Shown here piece by piece: positions 1 to 8,044 of a stretch of DNA of 64,000 nucleotides (positions within the stretch are counted from its first letter, which is position 1; each line of letters begins with the position of its first letter). Below the pieces are notes generated by a model. It worked only from the letters and a program-made list of their open reading frames with translations, did not search any database and was not told the DNA's origin. The position numbers were made by a program, and so were the translations under genes. Where the stretch lies: assembly GCA_965261945.1 (NCBI GenBank), contig CBDHEF010000002.1, positions 1,302,001 to 1,366,000 of the forward strand, written 5' to 3'. The stretch comes from VXOI01 sp965261945 (GTDB lineage: Bacteria > Chloroflexota > Dehalococcoidia > Lucifugimonadales > UBA3495).

Positions 1-2
1 GC

Positions 3-95
3 TGGGGGCGCGGCCGCGGGCATCACGGCGGACACGGCTCCGAACGCGATTCATCCGCCACGCCCACTCCGGCGACCGACGGAGACTCCGCCTAA
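3..95 (+). CDS. C-terminal end of an upstream protein (partial)
   Basis: An open frame enters from the left edge and stops with TAA at 93-95. The visible 30 residues are Gly/His/Ser/Thr rich (GHHGGHG near the start), which resembles a disordered or metal-binding tail. It lies on the same strand about 110 bases before the response regulator, so it could belong to the same transcript. No domain can be recognised from so short a piece. The frame choice rests only on composition and the early stop. Confidence 0.3.
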   Translation, partial: WGRGRGHHGGHGSERDSSATPTPATDGDSA

Positions 96-205
96 CCAGG
101 CCCTGGAACCGCCGTTTGGTTTTCCATGACAAAGGGCGCAGGATGGGCTATCAGCCCGCCCGCGCCCTGCAACATTTGCCGCCGGTCATTCCGGCAGGAA
201 CCGCA

Positions 206-955
206 ATGAACACCGACTTCAGGGAATCTGAACAAACCGTGCTGGTTGTTGACGACGACGCTAACGTGGTGCAACTGACCCGTCTGTACCTGGAGCGCGA
301 GGGCTACCGGGTGCTTTCGGCCAACGACGGCGCCGAAGGGTTGTCTCTGGCGCGAGAGGAACTGCCCAGCCTGGTAGTCCTTGATGTCATGCTGCCCCGA
401 CTCAACGGGCTGGACGTCTGCCGGGCGCTGAGGAAAGAGTCGGAGGTTCCCATAATAATGCTGACGGCAAGGGTGGAGGAGGATGACCGGCTGGCCGGTC
501 TGGACCTCGGGGCCGACGACTACGTCACCAAACCTTTCAGCCCGCGCGAACTGGCCGCAAGAGTGCGGGCCGTGCTGCGCCGAGCCGCTCGCGAGAGAGC
601 CGCCGGAGAGCCGGCAGTGTTGGCCGCAGGAGCTATCGAGCTGGACAGGCGCGCCCGCCGGGCAACGGTGGACGGAAGGGAATTGAGGCTAACGCCGACG
701 GAGTTCCGGCTGCTGGCCCTGCTGATGGGGCGGCCGGCCCGGACGTACACCCGCGACGAAATCATTAACCGCGTTTTCGGCGACGATTTCGACGGCTTCG
801 ATCGCACGGTGGACGCCCACGTTTCCAGCCTGCGCCGCAAGCTGGACGCCGGGACCGCAGGCGGCGCCAAGTTAATCGAGACGGTGTACGGTATCGGCTA
901 CCGCCTGAGTCATTTCCCGGAAGTCTCTTCTCCCGATGAGAAAGGGCCGGGGTAA
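206..955 (+). CDS. OmpR/PhoB-family response regulator
   Basis: A 249-residue two-component response regulator. The receiver domain (about 10-125) shows the acidic pocket D16/D17, phospho-acceptor D60 in LDVMLP, T87 and K109 in TKPF. The C-terminal part is a winged-helix DNA-binding domain (LTPTEFRLLALL, then TVDAHVSSLRRKL and ETVYGIGYRL). The ATG at 206 was chosen over an upstream in-frame start because it leads directly into the receiver domain and has ggcagga upstream. The kinase gene follows 5 bases after the stop, so the pair is co-transcribed. The last codons (SSPDEKGPG) lie in a copy of the dispersed palindromic repeat. The stimulus and target genes are not evident. Confidence 0.93.
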   Translation: MNTDFRESEQTVLVVDDDANVVQLTRLYLEREGYRVLSANDGAEGLSLAREELPSLVVLDVMLPRLNGLDVCRALRKESEVPIIMLTARVEEDDRLAGLDLGADDYVTKPFSPRELAARVRAVLRRAARERAAGEPAVLAAGAIELDRRARRATVDGRELRLTPTEFRLLALLMGRPARTYTRDEIINRVFGDDFDGFDRTVDAHVSSLRRKLDAGTAGGAKLIETVYGIGYRLSHFPEVSSPDEKGPG

Positions 956-960
956 GCGCG
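922..960. repeat. Dispersed palindromic repeat copy at 3' end of the response regulator gene
   Basis: The stretch tcttctcccgatgagaaagg and the following ccggggtaagcgcg match the layout of the intergenic repeat seen throughout the window (ctctccc/gggagagg stem, then a ttagggtgaggg-like tail), although several bases have diverged. It encodes the last nine residues and the stop of the response regulator, so the repeat appears to have supplied the gene's present C-terminus. Confidence 0.5.
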
Positions 961-2394
961 ATGCCTGATTTTCGCTCCGGACTGTTTTCCGGCCTGCAAT
1001 TCCGGTTGGTGCTGGGATTCACCCTCGCGCTGGCCGTTGCCCTGGTACTGGTCGGGGCATCCATCGGTCTCGCCGCCGACCGGCAGACCGAGCGGTTCGA
1101 GAACGACCGCAGGGCAGCGCAGGCGGCGCGGGTCAGGCAGTTCGTTATGGAATACTATGCCAGGCGGCAGGGCTGGGCCGCCGAAAAGGCTGACCTGCAA
1201 CAAACCCTGGAGCAGGCCGGCCCCGTCTCCGGCAGCCGCATCATTGTCTATAACGCCCAGGGAACGGTAGTTGCCGACTCTCACTCCTCCCTGGCCAGTG
1301 TCTTCCTGGGGCGGGATGGCAAGGGAAGGAAAGGCCCAAGGAAAGAAACTGAGAAATTTCCCTTGCACTATGAAAAGGAACATGTGGGAACCTTCACCTT
1401 AGCGGCCCTAACGGGTCTGGGGCCGGGGCCGGGGCCGCCGGATATAGTCGATCCCACAGCGGCTCAAATTTCATCGGTGGTCAACCGCTCGCTCCTCTGG
1501 GCCGGCATCGGCGCCGCGGCGCTGGGCACGGTGCTGGTGTGGCTGCTGTCGCGGCGCACCCTGGCGCCACTTCAGAGCCTCGGAGCGGCGGCCCGCCGTC
1601 TTGGACGCGGCGATCTCTCACAACGCGCCGAGACCGAAGGCCCCAGCGAGATACGCGCGTTGGCCCACAGCTTCAACGTCATGGCCGAGGGGCTGGAAGA
1701 AGCGGAACGCCACCGCCGCAACCTCACCGCAGACATCGCCCATGAACTGCGCACCCCTCTTTCCAACATTCAAGGCTACCTGGAGGCCATCAAGGACGGC
1801 CTGGTCCAGCCCACCCCTGAGACCATCGACACTATCCACGGCCAGGCCCTCCACCTGTCGCGGCTGGTGGAGGACCTGCGATTGCTGGCACAGGTCGAAG
1901 CCGGAGCGCTGACGCTGCAACTGTCTCCGGTCAGAATGGAAGAACTGCTGCAATCTTCAGTTGAGGCGGTGCGCCCCCGCGCCGAAGCCAAGGGCGTCAA
2001 TGTGACTGTCGAATTGGAGCCGTCCTTACCCGAAATGGAACTGGACGCGACACGAGTCGCCCAAGTGATCGGCAATCTTCTGGAGAACGCCATCACCCAC
2101 ACTCCTGAGGGTGGCAGGGTGGCGGTTACGGTCCGCGCCGACGACGGAGGCGTAGAAATTGCGGTAGCCGACACCGGGCCGGGCATCCCACCCGAGGAAC
2201 TGCCCCGCCTGTTCGACCGCTTCTACCGCGCCGACCCTTCCCGCGCCCGCGCCACCGGAGGCTCCGGGCTGGGGCTGACCATCGCTCGCAGGCTCATCGA
2301 GGCTCACGGCGGAACTATCGAGGCCCACAGTGTGCTGGGCCAGGGCAGCCGCTTCACCATCCACCTGCCGGCGCCGAGTTCCCCTTTACCTTGA
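961..2394 (+). CDS. Membrane sensor histidine kinase
   Basis: A 477-residue sensor kinase paired with the regulator upstream. There is an N-terminal membrane helix (about 15-38), an extracytoplasmic sensor segment of roughly 140 residues, a second helix (about 178-200), and a HAMP linker (RRTLAPLQSLGAAARRL onward). The HisKA dimerisation domain has phospho-acceptor H261 in HELRTPLSNI. The HATPase_c domain shows the N box (NLLENAITHT), G1 (DTGPGIP), F box and G2 (GGSGLGLTI). The order and length fit the BaeS-like class. The sensor segment is not a recognisable known ligand domain. The final residues SSPLP lie in another copy of the dispersed repeat. Confidence 0.93.
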   Translation: MPDFRSGLFSGLQFRLVLGFTLALAVALVLVGASIGLAADRQTERFENDRRAAQAARVRQFVMEYYARRQGWAAEKADLQQTLEQAGPVSGSRIIVYNAQGTVVADSHSSLASVFLGRDGKGRKGPRKETEKFPLHYEKEHVGTFTLAALTGLGPGPGPPDIVDPTAAQISSVVNRSLLWAGIGAAALGTVLVWLLSRRTLAPLQSLGAAARRLGRGDLSQRAETEGPSEIRALAHSFNVMAEGLEEAERHRRNLTADIAHELRTPLSNIQGYLEAIKDGLVQPTPETIDTIHGQALHLSRLVEDLRLLAQVEAGALTLQLSPVRMEELLQSSVEAVRPRAEAKGVNVTVELEPSLPEMELDATRVAQVIGNLLENAITHTPEGGRVAVTVRADDGGVEIAVADTGPGIPPEELPRLFDRFYRADPSRARATGGSGLGLTIARRLIEAHGGTIEAHSVLGQGSRFTIHLPAPSSPLP

Positions 2395-2420
2395 GGGGGG
2401 CCAGGGTGAGGGTGAGCCGA
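2382..2420. repeat. Dispersed palindromic repeat copy overlapping histidine kinase stop
   Basis: ttcccctttaccttgagggg followed by ggccagggtgagggtgag resembles the common repeat (cctc/gagg stem with an agggtgaggg tail). The TGA stop of the kinase lies inside it. The rest of the gap to the aquaporin gene shows no other structure. Confidence 0.5.
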
Positions 2421-2629
2421 TGCTGGCCGACCTTACCCTGGCCGGAAATCATCCGCAGAACAGAGGAGTTCCCCAGAAACGGGCTTGCTTTGGAGAGGAG
2501 AAACGGGATAGCATTTTAGTATGGTGCGAAAGAGAAGCCCAGGTCTCATCAAGACCGCTTCGCCGGTGACGTCCCTGGAACCGGCGACTCCCCTCTTTTC
2601 CGCCAGCAATTCTCTGTCAACTGTAATTT

Positions 2630-3559
2630 GTGGAGGCTTTACCCGCCGTGGCTGAGCCGCCTACTTTCGGCCCTTCCGGTACGGTTTCACGCCGGATTGG
2701 TCGTTTGCTTTCGTGGAACAACCGCCCCTGGCCCGGCCTGCTTCGGCGCTGCGCCGCCGAGGTCATCGGGACATGGTTGATGGTGTTCGCCGGAACATCC
2801 GTGGTGGCCGCGGCGGTGCTGGCGGGCGCGCAGGCCGGACTGTGGCAGGTTGCGGTGGCCTGGGCCGTTGGAGTGTCCATGGCCATATATCTGACCGGCG
2901 CCGTATCGGGGGCGCATCTCAACCCGGCGGTCAGCCTGGCCTTCGCCATCTTTCGCCCGCGAGACTTCCCGTGGCGTTTCCTGCTCCCCTACTGGGCCTC
3001 GCAGTTGCTGGGGGCCGCGCTGGCCGGGTTGACCGTGCTGTTGCTGTACGGCTCCCTCATTCGGCGCTTCGAGGAGCAGCATGGTCTGGAGCGGGGCGAG
3101 CCGGGCAGCCAGCTTTCCGCCATGATGTTCGGCGAGTATTTCCCCAATCCCGGCATGATGGGAGCAGACGAAGCGGCCCTAACCCTGGTGTCGCCGCTGG
3201 GTGCCGCCGCGGTGGAAGGCGTCGGGACCGGGATCCTGGTGCTGATTATTTTCGCCCTCGTCGACCGCCGCAACAGCAGCCTGCCCGCCAAGTACCTGGC
3301 GCCGGTGTTTATCGGCCTCACCGTTGCGTTGATAATCAGTATGCTGGCCCCGCTAACCCAGGGAGGATGGAACCCGGCCCGTGACTTCGGCCCCCGGCTG
3401 GTGGCCTTCTTCGCCGGGTGGGGCGAGATGGCCATTCCCGGTCCGTCGGGCGGCTTCTGGGCCTACATCGCCGGTCCGCTGGTCGGCGGGCCGCTGGGCG
3501 CTGCCGTTTACGAGTTTCTGCTTCGGCCCGCCTTCCCGCCAGAGCAAGAACCGGACTAG
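2630..3559 (+). CDS. MIP-family channel (aquaporin / glycerol facilitator type)
   Basis: A 309-residue major intrinsic protein, an integral membrane channel for water or small neutral solutes such as glycerol. Both half-repeats carry the pore motif: NPA in GAHLNPAVSLAF and NPA in GGWNPARDFGPR. The residue after the second NPA is R, and the D at NPARD is the position that usually marks glycerol-permeable members. About six hydrophobic helices are visible. The start is GTG. An N-terminal tail of about 35 residues precedes the first helix. The substrate cannot be fixed from sequence. Confidence 0.9.
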   Translation: MEALPAVAEPPTFGPSGTVSRRIGRLLSWNNRPWPGLLRRCAAEVIGTWLMVFAGTSVVAAAVLAGAQAGLWQVAVAWAVGVSMAIYLTGAVSGAHLNPAVSLAFAIFRPRDFPWRFLLPYWASQLLGAALAGLTVLLLYGSLIRRFEEQHGLERGEPGSQLSAMMFGEYFPNPGMMGADEAALTLVSPLGAAAVEGVGTGILVLIIFALVDRRNSSLPAKYLAPVFIGLTVALIISMLAPLTQGGWNPARDFGPRLVAFFAGWGEMAIPGPSGGFWAYIAGPLVGGPLGAAVYEFLLRPAFPPEQEPD

Positions 3560-3614
3560 ACGCCCCAACGGCCGCCCATTCCCCGAAAGAGCGTTATGTA
3601 AGCAGCTCTGCCGG

Positions 3615-3643
3615 TTGCGCCAGTTTGCCTCAACTTATACAAT
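3615..3643 (+). promoter_or_regulatory. Candidate sigma70-type promoter for EF-G-2 gene
   Basis: TTGCGC (3615-3620) and TACAAT (3638-3643) are separated by 17 bases, about 125 bases before the ATG. The -10 box is good. The -35 matches only the TTG part of the consensus, so this is tentative. Confidence 0.3.
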
Positions 3644-3769
3644 AGCTTATCCGTCCGCGCTTGACGCCTCGATGCGTTGACGCGGTTTGCGCCTGTGTGC
3701 GGCCCTGTATTCACCTGACTCAACGCCGAACCGGGCGCATAGACTCTGCAAAAGGGAGCAACGCCCTAT

Positions 3770-5812
3770 ATGGATGCGAATAGCATAAGAAACGTGGCCC
3801 TGCTTTCACATTCCGGCGCCGGAAAGACATCGCTCTGCGAAGCGGTGCTCTTCAGCACCAAGGCGGTGACCCGTCAGGGCCGAATCGAGGACGGTAACAC
3901 CGTCTCCGACTACGAACCCGAAGAAATCAAGCGGGCCGGCAGCATTCAGACCACCCTCATCGCCGCCGCCGCCGCCGACGGCTGCAAGATCAACTTCCTG
4001 GACACCCCCGGCTACGATGACTTCCAGGGCGAAGTGGTCAGCGCTCTCCGAGTGGTCGAGGGCGCCGCAATACTGGTGGCAGCGCCGTCCGGCGTTGACG
4101 TTGGAACCGAGCGCGCCTGGAATCTGTGTGAGTCGGGCAAACTGCCGCGACTCATCGTCGTCAACAAGATGGACCGCGAGAACGCCGACTTCGACCGCAA
4201 CGTGGCGGATATCCAGGCCACCTTCGGGCGGCAGTGCGTCCCATTCCAGATTCCCATCGGGCAGGCCGACAGCTTCAAGGGCGTGGTCAATGTGGCCGGC
4301 CCCAGCGCCGGCGTCCCGGCGGATGTGGCCGACGAAGCGGAAGCAGCCCGCGAGCGGCTCATCGAAGCCGCCGCCGAGAGCGACGACGAACTGGCCGACC
4401 GCTACCTCAGCGGCGAGGATCTGACCGACGAAGAGATCGAGACCGCGCTGCGCGGCGCTGTGCTGCGCGGCGAGTTGGTTCCCATTCTGGCGACCTCGGC
4501 CACCGAAAACATGGGCGTGGCCGAGTTCCTGGCAATGACCCGCTCCTACCTGCCGTCGCCGGTGGACGGCGTCAGGCCCCGGCTGAACAAGGCCGACTCC
4601 GGCGAAGAGGCATCTTACAAGGCCGATTCAGACGCTTCTCTGGCCGCCCTCGTCTTCAAGACCACGGCAGACCCCTTCGTCGGCAAGCTGTCTCTCTTCC
4701 GCGTCTACCAGGGGACCATCAAGAGCAACTCCGAGGTGTGGGACAGTAACCAGGGCCAGTCCGAGCGCGTGGGCCAGCTTTACCTGCCCAGGGGAAAGAG
4801 CCAGGAGAATCTGGCTGAAATCACCGCAGGCGACATCGGCGCGGTCGGCAAGCTGTCGTCCACCATAACCGGAGACACCCTCTGCGCCCGCGACAACCAG
4901 GTGACCTTCGATCCCATTCAGATGCCCGTGGGCTACTACCGCGTGGCAGTATCTCCGGCATCCAAAGCCGATTTGGACAAGATGTCCATGGCCCTCAGCC
5001 GCATCGTGGAAGAAGACCCCAGCCTCCAGATGTCGCGCAACGCCAGCACCAGTGAGACCCTGATAACCGGGCTGGGCGACGCACAAATCGACGTGGCGAT
5101 GGACAAAATCAGGCGGAAGTTCGGGGCCGACCTGCGGGTCAAGCTGCCTCGCGTCCCCTACCGCGAGACCATCACCCGCACCACGCAAAGCGAATACACC
5201 CACAAGAAGCAGTCGGGTGGGCATGGCCAATACGGTTGCGTGTTTCTCCGGCTGGAGCCCAGGGACCGCGACCAGGGCTTCGAGTTCGGCAACGAGGTTG
5301 TGGGCGGACGGGTTCCCAAGGAATACATTCCCTCGGTGGAAAAGGGAGTGGTCAAAGCTCTCGACGAAGGGGCACTGGCCGGCTTCCCCCTCGTGGACCT
5401 CAAGGCCGTGCTGTACGACGGCAAATTCCACGATGTTGACTCATCGGGTATGTCCTTTGAGATTGCCAGCATCCAGGCGCTGAAAAAAGGCGTGAGCGAC
5501 GCCAACCCGATCCTGCTGGAGCCGGTGATGCGCCTGTCGGTAACAGTGCCCGAGGCCTACACGGGCGAGGTGATGAGCGACCTCAACGGCAAGCGCGGGC
5601 GCATTCTGGGCATGAACCCGGAGAACCGCGTTACTGTGATCGACGCCGAAGTGCCCCAGTCGGAGTTGCTGCGCTACGCCCAGGACCTGCGCTCACTGAC
5701 CCAGGGCCGCGGCTCCTACTCCATGGAGTACGACCACTACGAGCCGGTACCCACCAACATGGAGCCGCGGGTCATTGAAGAAGCGAAGCGTATGCGGGAA
5801 GAGGACGACTAG
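3770..5812 (+). CDS. EF-G-2 type translation factor GTPase (elongation factor G paralogue)
   Basis: A 680-residue translational GTPase with the five-domain EF-G layout: G domain, OB-like domain II, and domains III-V including KKQSGGHGQYG in domain IV. The P loop reads SHSGAGKTS (13-21) rather than the AHIDAGKTT of canonical EF-G. G3 starts at D78 (DTPGYDDF) and G4 is NKMD (132-135). This P-loop form, together with the Ile-Arg-Asn-Val-Ala-Leu opening, is typical of the EF-G-2 group (as in Thermus), a second EF-G-like factor whose precise role is not settled. A strong hairpin follows the stop. A canonical fusA is expected elsewhere in the genome. Confidence 0.88.
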   Translation: MDANSIRNVALLSHSGAGKTSLCEAVLFSTKAVTRQGRIEDGNTVSDYEPEEIKRAGSIQTTLIAAAAADGCKINFLDTPGYDDFQGEVVSALRVVEGAAILVAAPSGVDVGTERAWNLCESGKLPRLIVVNKMDRENADFDRNVADIQATFGRQCVPFQIPIGQADSFKGVVNVAGPSAGVPADVADEAEAARERLIEAAAESDDELADRYLSGEDLTDEEIETALRGAVLRGELVPILATSATENMGVAEFLAMTRSYLPSPVDGVRPRLNKADSGEEASYKADSDASLAALVFKTTADPFVGKLSLFRVYQGTIKSNSEVWDSNQGQSERVGQLYLPRGKSQENLAEITAGDIGAVGKLSSTITGDTLCARDNQVTFDPIQMPVGYYRVAVSPASKADLDKMSMALSRIVEEDPSLQMSRNASTSETLITGLGDAQIDVAMDKIRRKFGADLRVKLPRVPYRETITRTTQSEYTHKKQSGGHGQYGCVFLRLEPRDRDQGFEFGNEVVGGRVPKEYIPSVEKGVVKALDEGALAGFPLVDLKAVLYDGKFHDVDSSGMSFEIASIQALKKGVSDANPILLEPVMRLSVTVPEAYTGEVMSDLNGKRGRILGMNPENRVTVIDAEVPQSELLRYAQDLRSLTQGRGSYSMEYDHYEPVPTNMEPRVIEEAKRMREEDD

Positions 5813-5847
5813 GGCCAAGGCGGCTATATTCAGGCTCATCTAACGCA

Positions 5848-5876
5848 GGGGCGGGCTTCAGGCCCGCCCCTTGATT
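5848..5876 (+). terminator. Hairpin terminator after EF-G-2
   Basis: GGGGCGGGC (5848-5856) and GCCCGCCCC (5862-5870) form a perfect 9-bp stem with a 5-base loop. TTGATTT follows, a weak T tract. It lies 36 bases after the stop. Confidence 0.65.
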
Positions 5877-5904
5877 TGCGGCTATCATCAAGGAGTTCAG
5901 CATC

Positions 5905-6144
5905 ATGGATGAAGCCCGGTGGGACCTGCGCCCGGAGGGACGCGCGTGGGGACCCGAGGGCCTGTCCCGCTGCTGTATGGCCCCGGAGAAGATTGAGATG
6001 ATTGACGGCAAGTTGTTCTGGAGTGAAGAAGAGCGGTTGACTATGCTGGTTCTTCTGCTGGAAAACGTCGGCGTCAACCAAGCTGTTCGCATAGGAACTC
6101 CAAGCGTTTGGCGGGCCGCCGTAGCAAACCTGCCCGCTTCCTGA
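5905..6144 (+). CDS. Small conserved-looking hypothetical protein
   Basis: A 79-residue protein with AAGGAG 10 bases before the ATG, which supports real translation. The second half (MIDGKLFWSEEERLTMLVLL, then NVG..AVRIG) has an amphipathic helical look, with no membrane helix and no cysteine motif beyond one CC pair. It is flanked by the EF-G-2 terminator and, convergently, by methylmalonyl-CoA mutase. The function is not recognised. Shorter starts within the frame (for example MAPEKIEMIDG) are possible. Confidence 0.6.
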   Translation: MDEARWDLRPEGRAWGPEGLSRCCMAPEKIEMIDGKLFWSEEERLTMLVLLLENVGVNQAVRIGTPSVWRAAVANLPAS

Positions 6145-6216
6145 TCGCCTCTGCGGCCCGGCCTTTCCTTGCGATTCCGTGTCGAGCAAACATCGGACGC
6201 GGAGCAGCCGGCCCGG

Positions 6217-7878
6217 CTAGAACGCCCAGGTCGGCTGGTATTCGCCGAACACCTCGCGGAACACGTCCATCATCTCGCCCAGGGTGGCGTAGGACTTAGC
6301 GGCGTCTATCAGCGGCGGCATCAGGTTGTCGTTGCCGCGGGCGGCGGCTTCCAGGGCGCGCAGCTTTTCCGCCACCTCGCGGTTGTCGCGGGTGCGCCGG
6401 ACTTCGTTGATGCCTTCGACTTGCAGGCGCTCGCCTTCCCGGTCTACGCGGAGCAGCGGGATGTCTACTTCCTCGCCGGTGTTGTATTCGTTGACGCCGA
6501 CGGTGATGCGCTCCTTGCGGTCTTCTTCCATCTGGTAGATGTAGGCAGCTTCGGCGATTTCCCGTTGCAGGAATCCAGTCTCCAAGGCGGGAATCACACC
6601 GCCCACGTCCTCGATGCGCCGGAAGTAATCGTAGCTGCCTGCCTGAAGCTGGTCGGTCATCACTTCCAGGAAGTAGCTGCCGCCCAGCGGGTCAACCGTG
6701 TCGGTTACGCCGGTCTCGTGGGCGATGATCTGCTGAGTGCGGAGAGCCTGCAATGCCGCTTCTTCCGAGGGCAGCGCCCAAGCCTCGTCCTTGCTGTTGG
6801 TGTGAAGCGACTGGCACCCGCCCAGGACGGCGGCGAGGGCCTGGAGCGAAACGCGGGCGACGTTGTTCTCGGGCTGCTGGGCGGTCAGCGACTGGCCGGA
6901 TGTCTGGGCGTGGAAGCGCAGCTTGTGGGAGCGGCTGTCGGTGGCGCCGAAGGTGTCGCGCATCTCCTGGGCCCAGATGCGACGGGCGGCCCGGAACTTG
7001 CCGATTTCCTCGAAGAAGTTGTTGTGCACGTTGAAGAAGAAGCTGAGGCGCGGGGCGAACTCGTCCACGTTCAGCCCTCGCTCCTGGGCGTGGCGGACGT
7101 ACTCAAAGCCATCGGCGAGGGTAAAGGCCAGCTCCTGCACAGCGTTGGAGCCAGCCTCGCGGATGTGGTAGCCGCTGATGCTGATGGGATTCCAGCGGGG
7201 AACGTGCCGGGCGCCGAACTCCACGGTGTCGGTCACCAGCCGCATCGAGGGGCCGGGCGGGAACATGTACTCGTTCTGAGCGATGTATTCCTTCAGGATG
7301 TCGTTCTGAATGGTGCCGCCGATGTTGTCCAGCGACGCGCCCTGCTTCTCGGCCAAGGCCAGGTACATGGCCCAGATGATGGCGGCGGGGGCGTTGATGG
7401 TCATGGAAGTGGTCACCTGGTCCAGCCGGATGCCCTCGAACAGCGTCTCCATGTCGGCCAGCGACGATACGGCGACTCCACAGGTGCCGAACTCGCCGTA
7501 GGCCCGGGGGTCGTCGGTATCGTAGCCGTAGAGGGTGGGCATATCGAAGGCTACGCTGAGGCCGGTCTGTCCCTGCTCCAGCAGGAACTTGAACCGCTCG
7601 TTGGTCTCCTGGGGCCGTCCAAACCCGGCGAACATACGGAGAGTCCACAAGCGTCCCCGGTAACCGGAATCGTGGATGCCGCGAAGGTAAGGGAACTCGC
7701 CGGGCAGGTCAACCGCGTCGGCGCCATTCTCCCGGACTACGTCAGCGGCGGTGTAGAGCTGCTCCACGGGCAACTGCGAAGGGGTGCGGAAGTCGGGGCG
7801 ACGCTGGTCAGACGGGTCCTGCCTCTCGCGCCACCTGGCGATGCGCTCGTTTTGCTGCTTTTCCTGATCTGAAGTCAA
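6217..7878 (-). CDS. Methylmalonyl-CoA mutase, large (catalytic) subunit
   Basis: About 553 residues. This is the TIM-barrel, substrate-binding half of adenosylcobalamin-dependent methylmalonyl-CoA mutase, which interconverts (R)-methylmalonyl-CoA and succinyl-CoA. Family stretches are clear: GFGRPQETNERFKFLL, YGYDTDDPRAYGEFGTCGV, SMTINAPAAIIWAMY, and a C-terminal EDVGGVIPALETGFLQREIA. The B12-binding domain is absent, as in split enzymes, so a separate small subunit must be encoded elsewhere. The start is TTG at 7876-7878 with GGAGG 7 bases upstream. A longer in-frame extension (to 8124) runs through the dispersed repeat and overlaps the divergent gene at 8044, so I rejected it. Confidence 0.93.
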   Translation of the reverse strand: MTSDQEKQQNERIARWRERQDPSDQRRPDFRTPSQLPVEQLYTAADVVRENGADAVDLPGEFPYLRGIHDSGYRGRLWTLRMFAGFGRPQETNERFKFLLEQGQTGLSVAFDMPTLYGYDTDDPRAYGEFGTCGVAVSSLADMETLFEGIRLDQVTTSMTINAPAAIIWAMYLALAEKQGASLDNIGGTIQNDILKEYIAQNEYMFPPGPSMRLVTDTVEFGARHVPRWNPISISGYHIREAGSNAVQELAFTLADGFEYVRHAQERGLNVDEFAPRLSFFFNVHNNFFEEIGKFRAARRIWAQEMRDTFGATDSRSHKLRFHAQTSGQSLTAQQPENNVARVSLQALAAVLGGCQSLHTNSKDEAWALPSEEAALQALRTQQIIAHETGVTDTVDPLGGSYFLEVMTDQLQAGSYDYFRRIEDVGGVIPALETGFLQREIAEAAYIYQMEEDRKERITVGVNEYNTGEEVDIPLLRVDREGERLQVEGINEVRRTRDNREVAEKLRALEAAARGNDNLMPPLIDAAKSYATLGEMMDVFREVFGEYQPTWAF

Positions 7879-7918
7879 GGGACTACCTCCGCAGAACCCC
7901 AAACGGGTCATTAGCAAA

Positions 7919-7958
7919 GTTCCCTCTCCATTTGGGAGAGGGTTAGGGTGAGGGTATA
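7919..7958. repeat. Dispersed palindromic repeat, well-conserved copy
   Basis: ttccctctccatttgggaga followed by gggttagggtgagggta is one of the cleanest copies of the window-wide family, with a short stem ctctcc/ggagag and a ttagggtgaggg tail. It lies in the divergent gap between methylmalonyl-CoA mutase and the coiled-coil protein gene. Confidence 0.85.
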
Positions 7959-8030
7959 CCAGCAAGTCTAGCCAGCCGTAGCGTAGAGTGTCAACGCAGG
8001 GTGCGGCGATCAACCTGCCGCTCGTTGAAG

Positions 8031-8044
8031 TATAATAACGGCAA
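8031..8044 (+). promoter_or_regulatory. -10 box placed for a leaderless transcript
   Basis: TATAAT (8031-8036) is followed by exactly 7 bases and then the ATG at 8044. Transcription would therefore start at or next to the start codon. There is no Shine-Dalgarno sequence and no convincing -35 box. Confidence 0.45.

Noticed and set aside
4628..5431. 267-codon minus-strand frame inside EF-G-2
   Set aside because: Antisense shadow of conserved EF-G domains.
6169..7872. 567-codon plus-strand frame opposite methylmalonyl-CoA mutase
   Set aside because: Antisense shadow of a clearly conserved enzyme in GC-rich DNA; Val/Gly/His-rich composition with no family.
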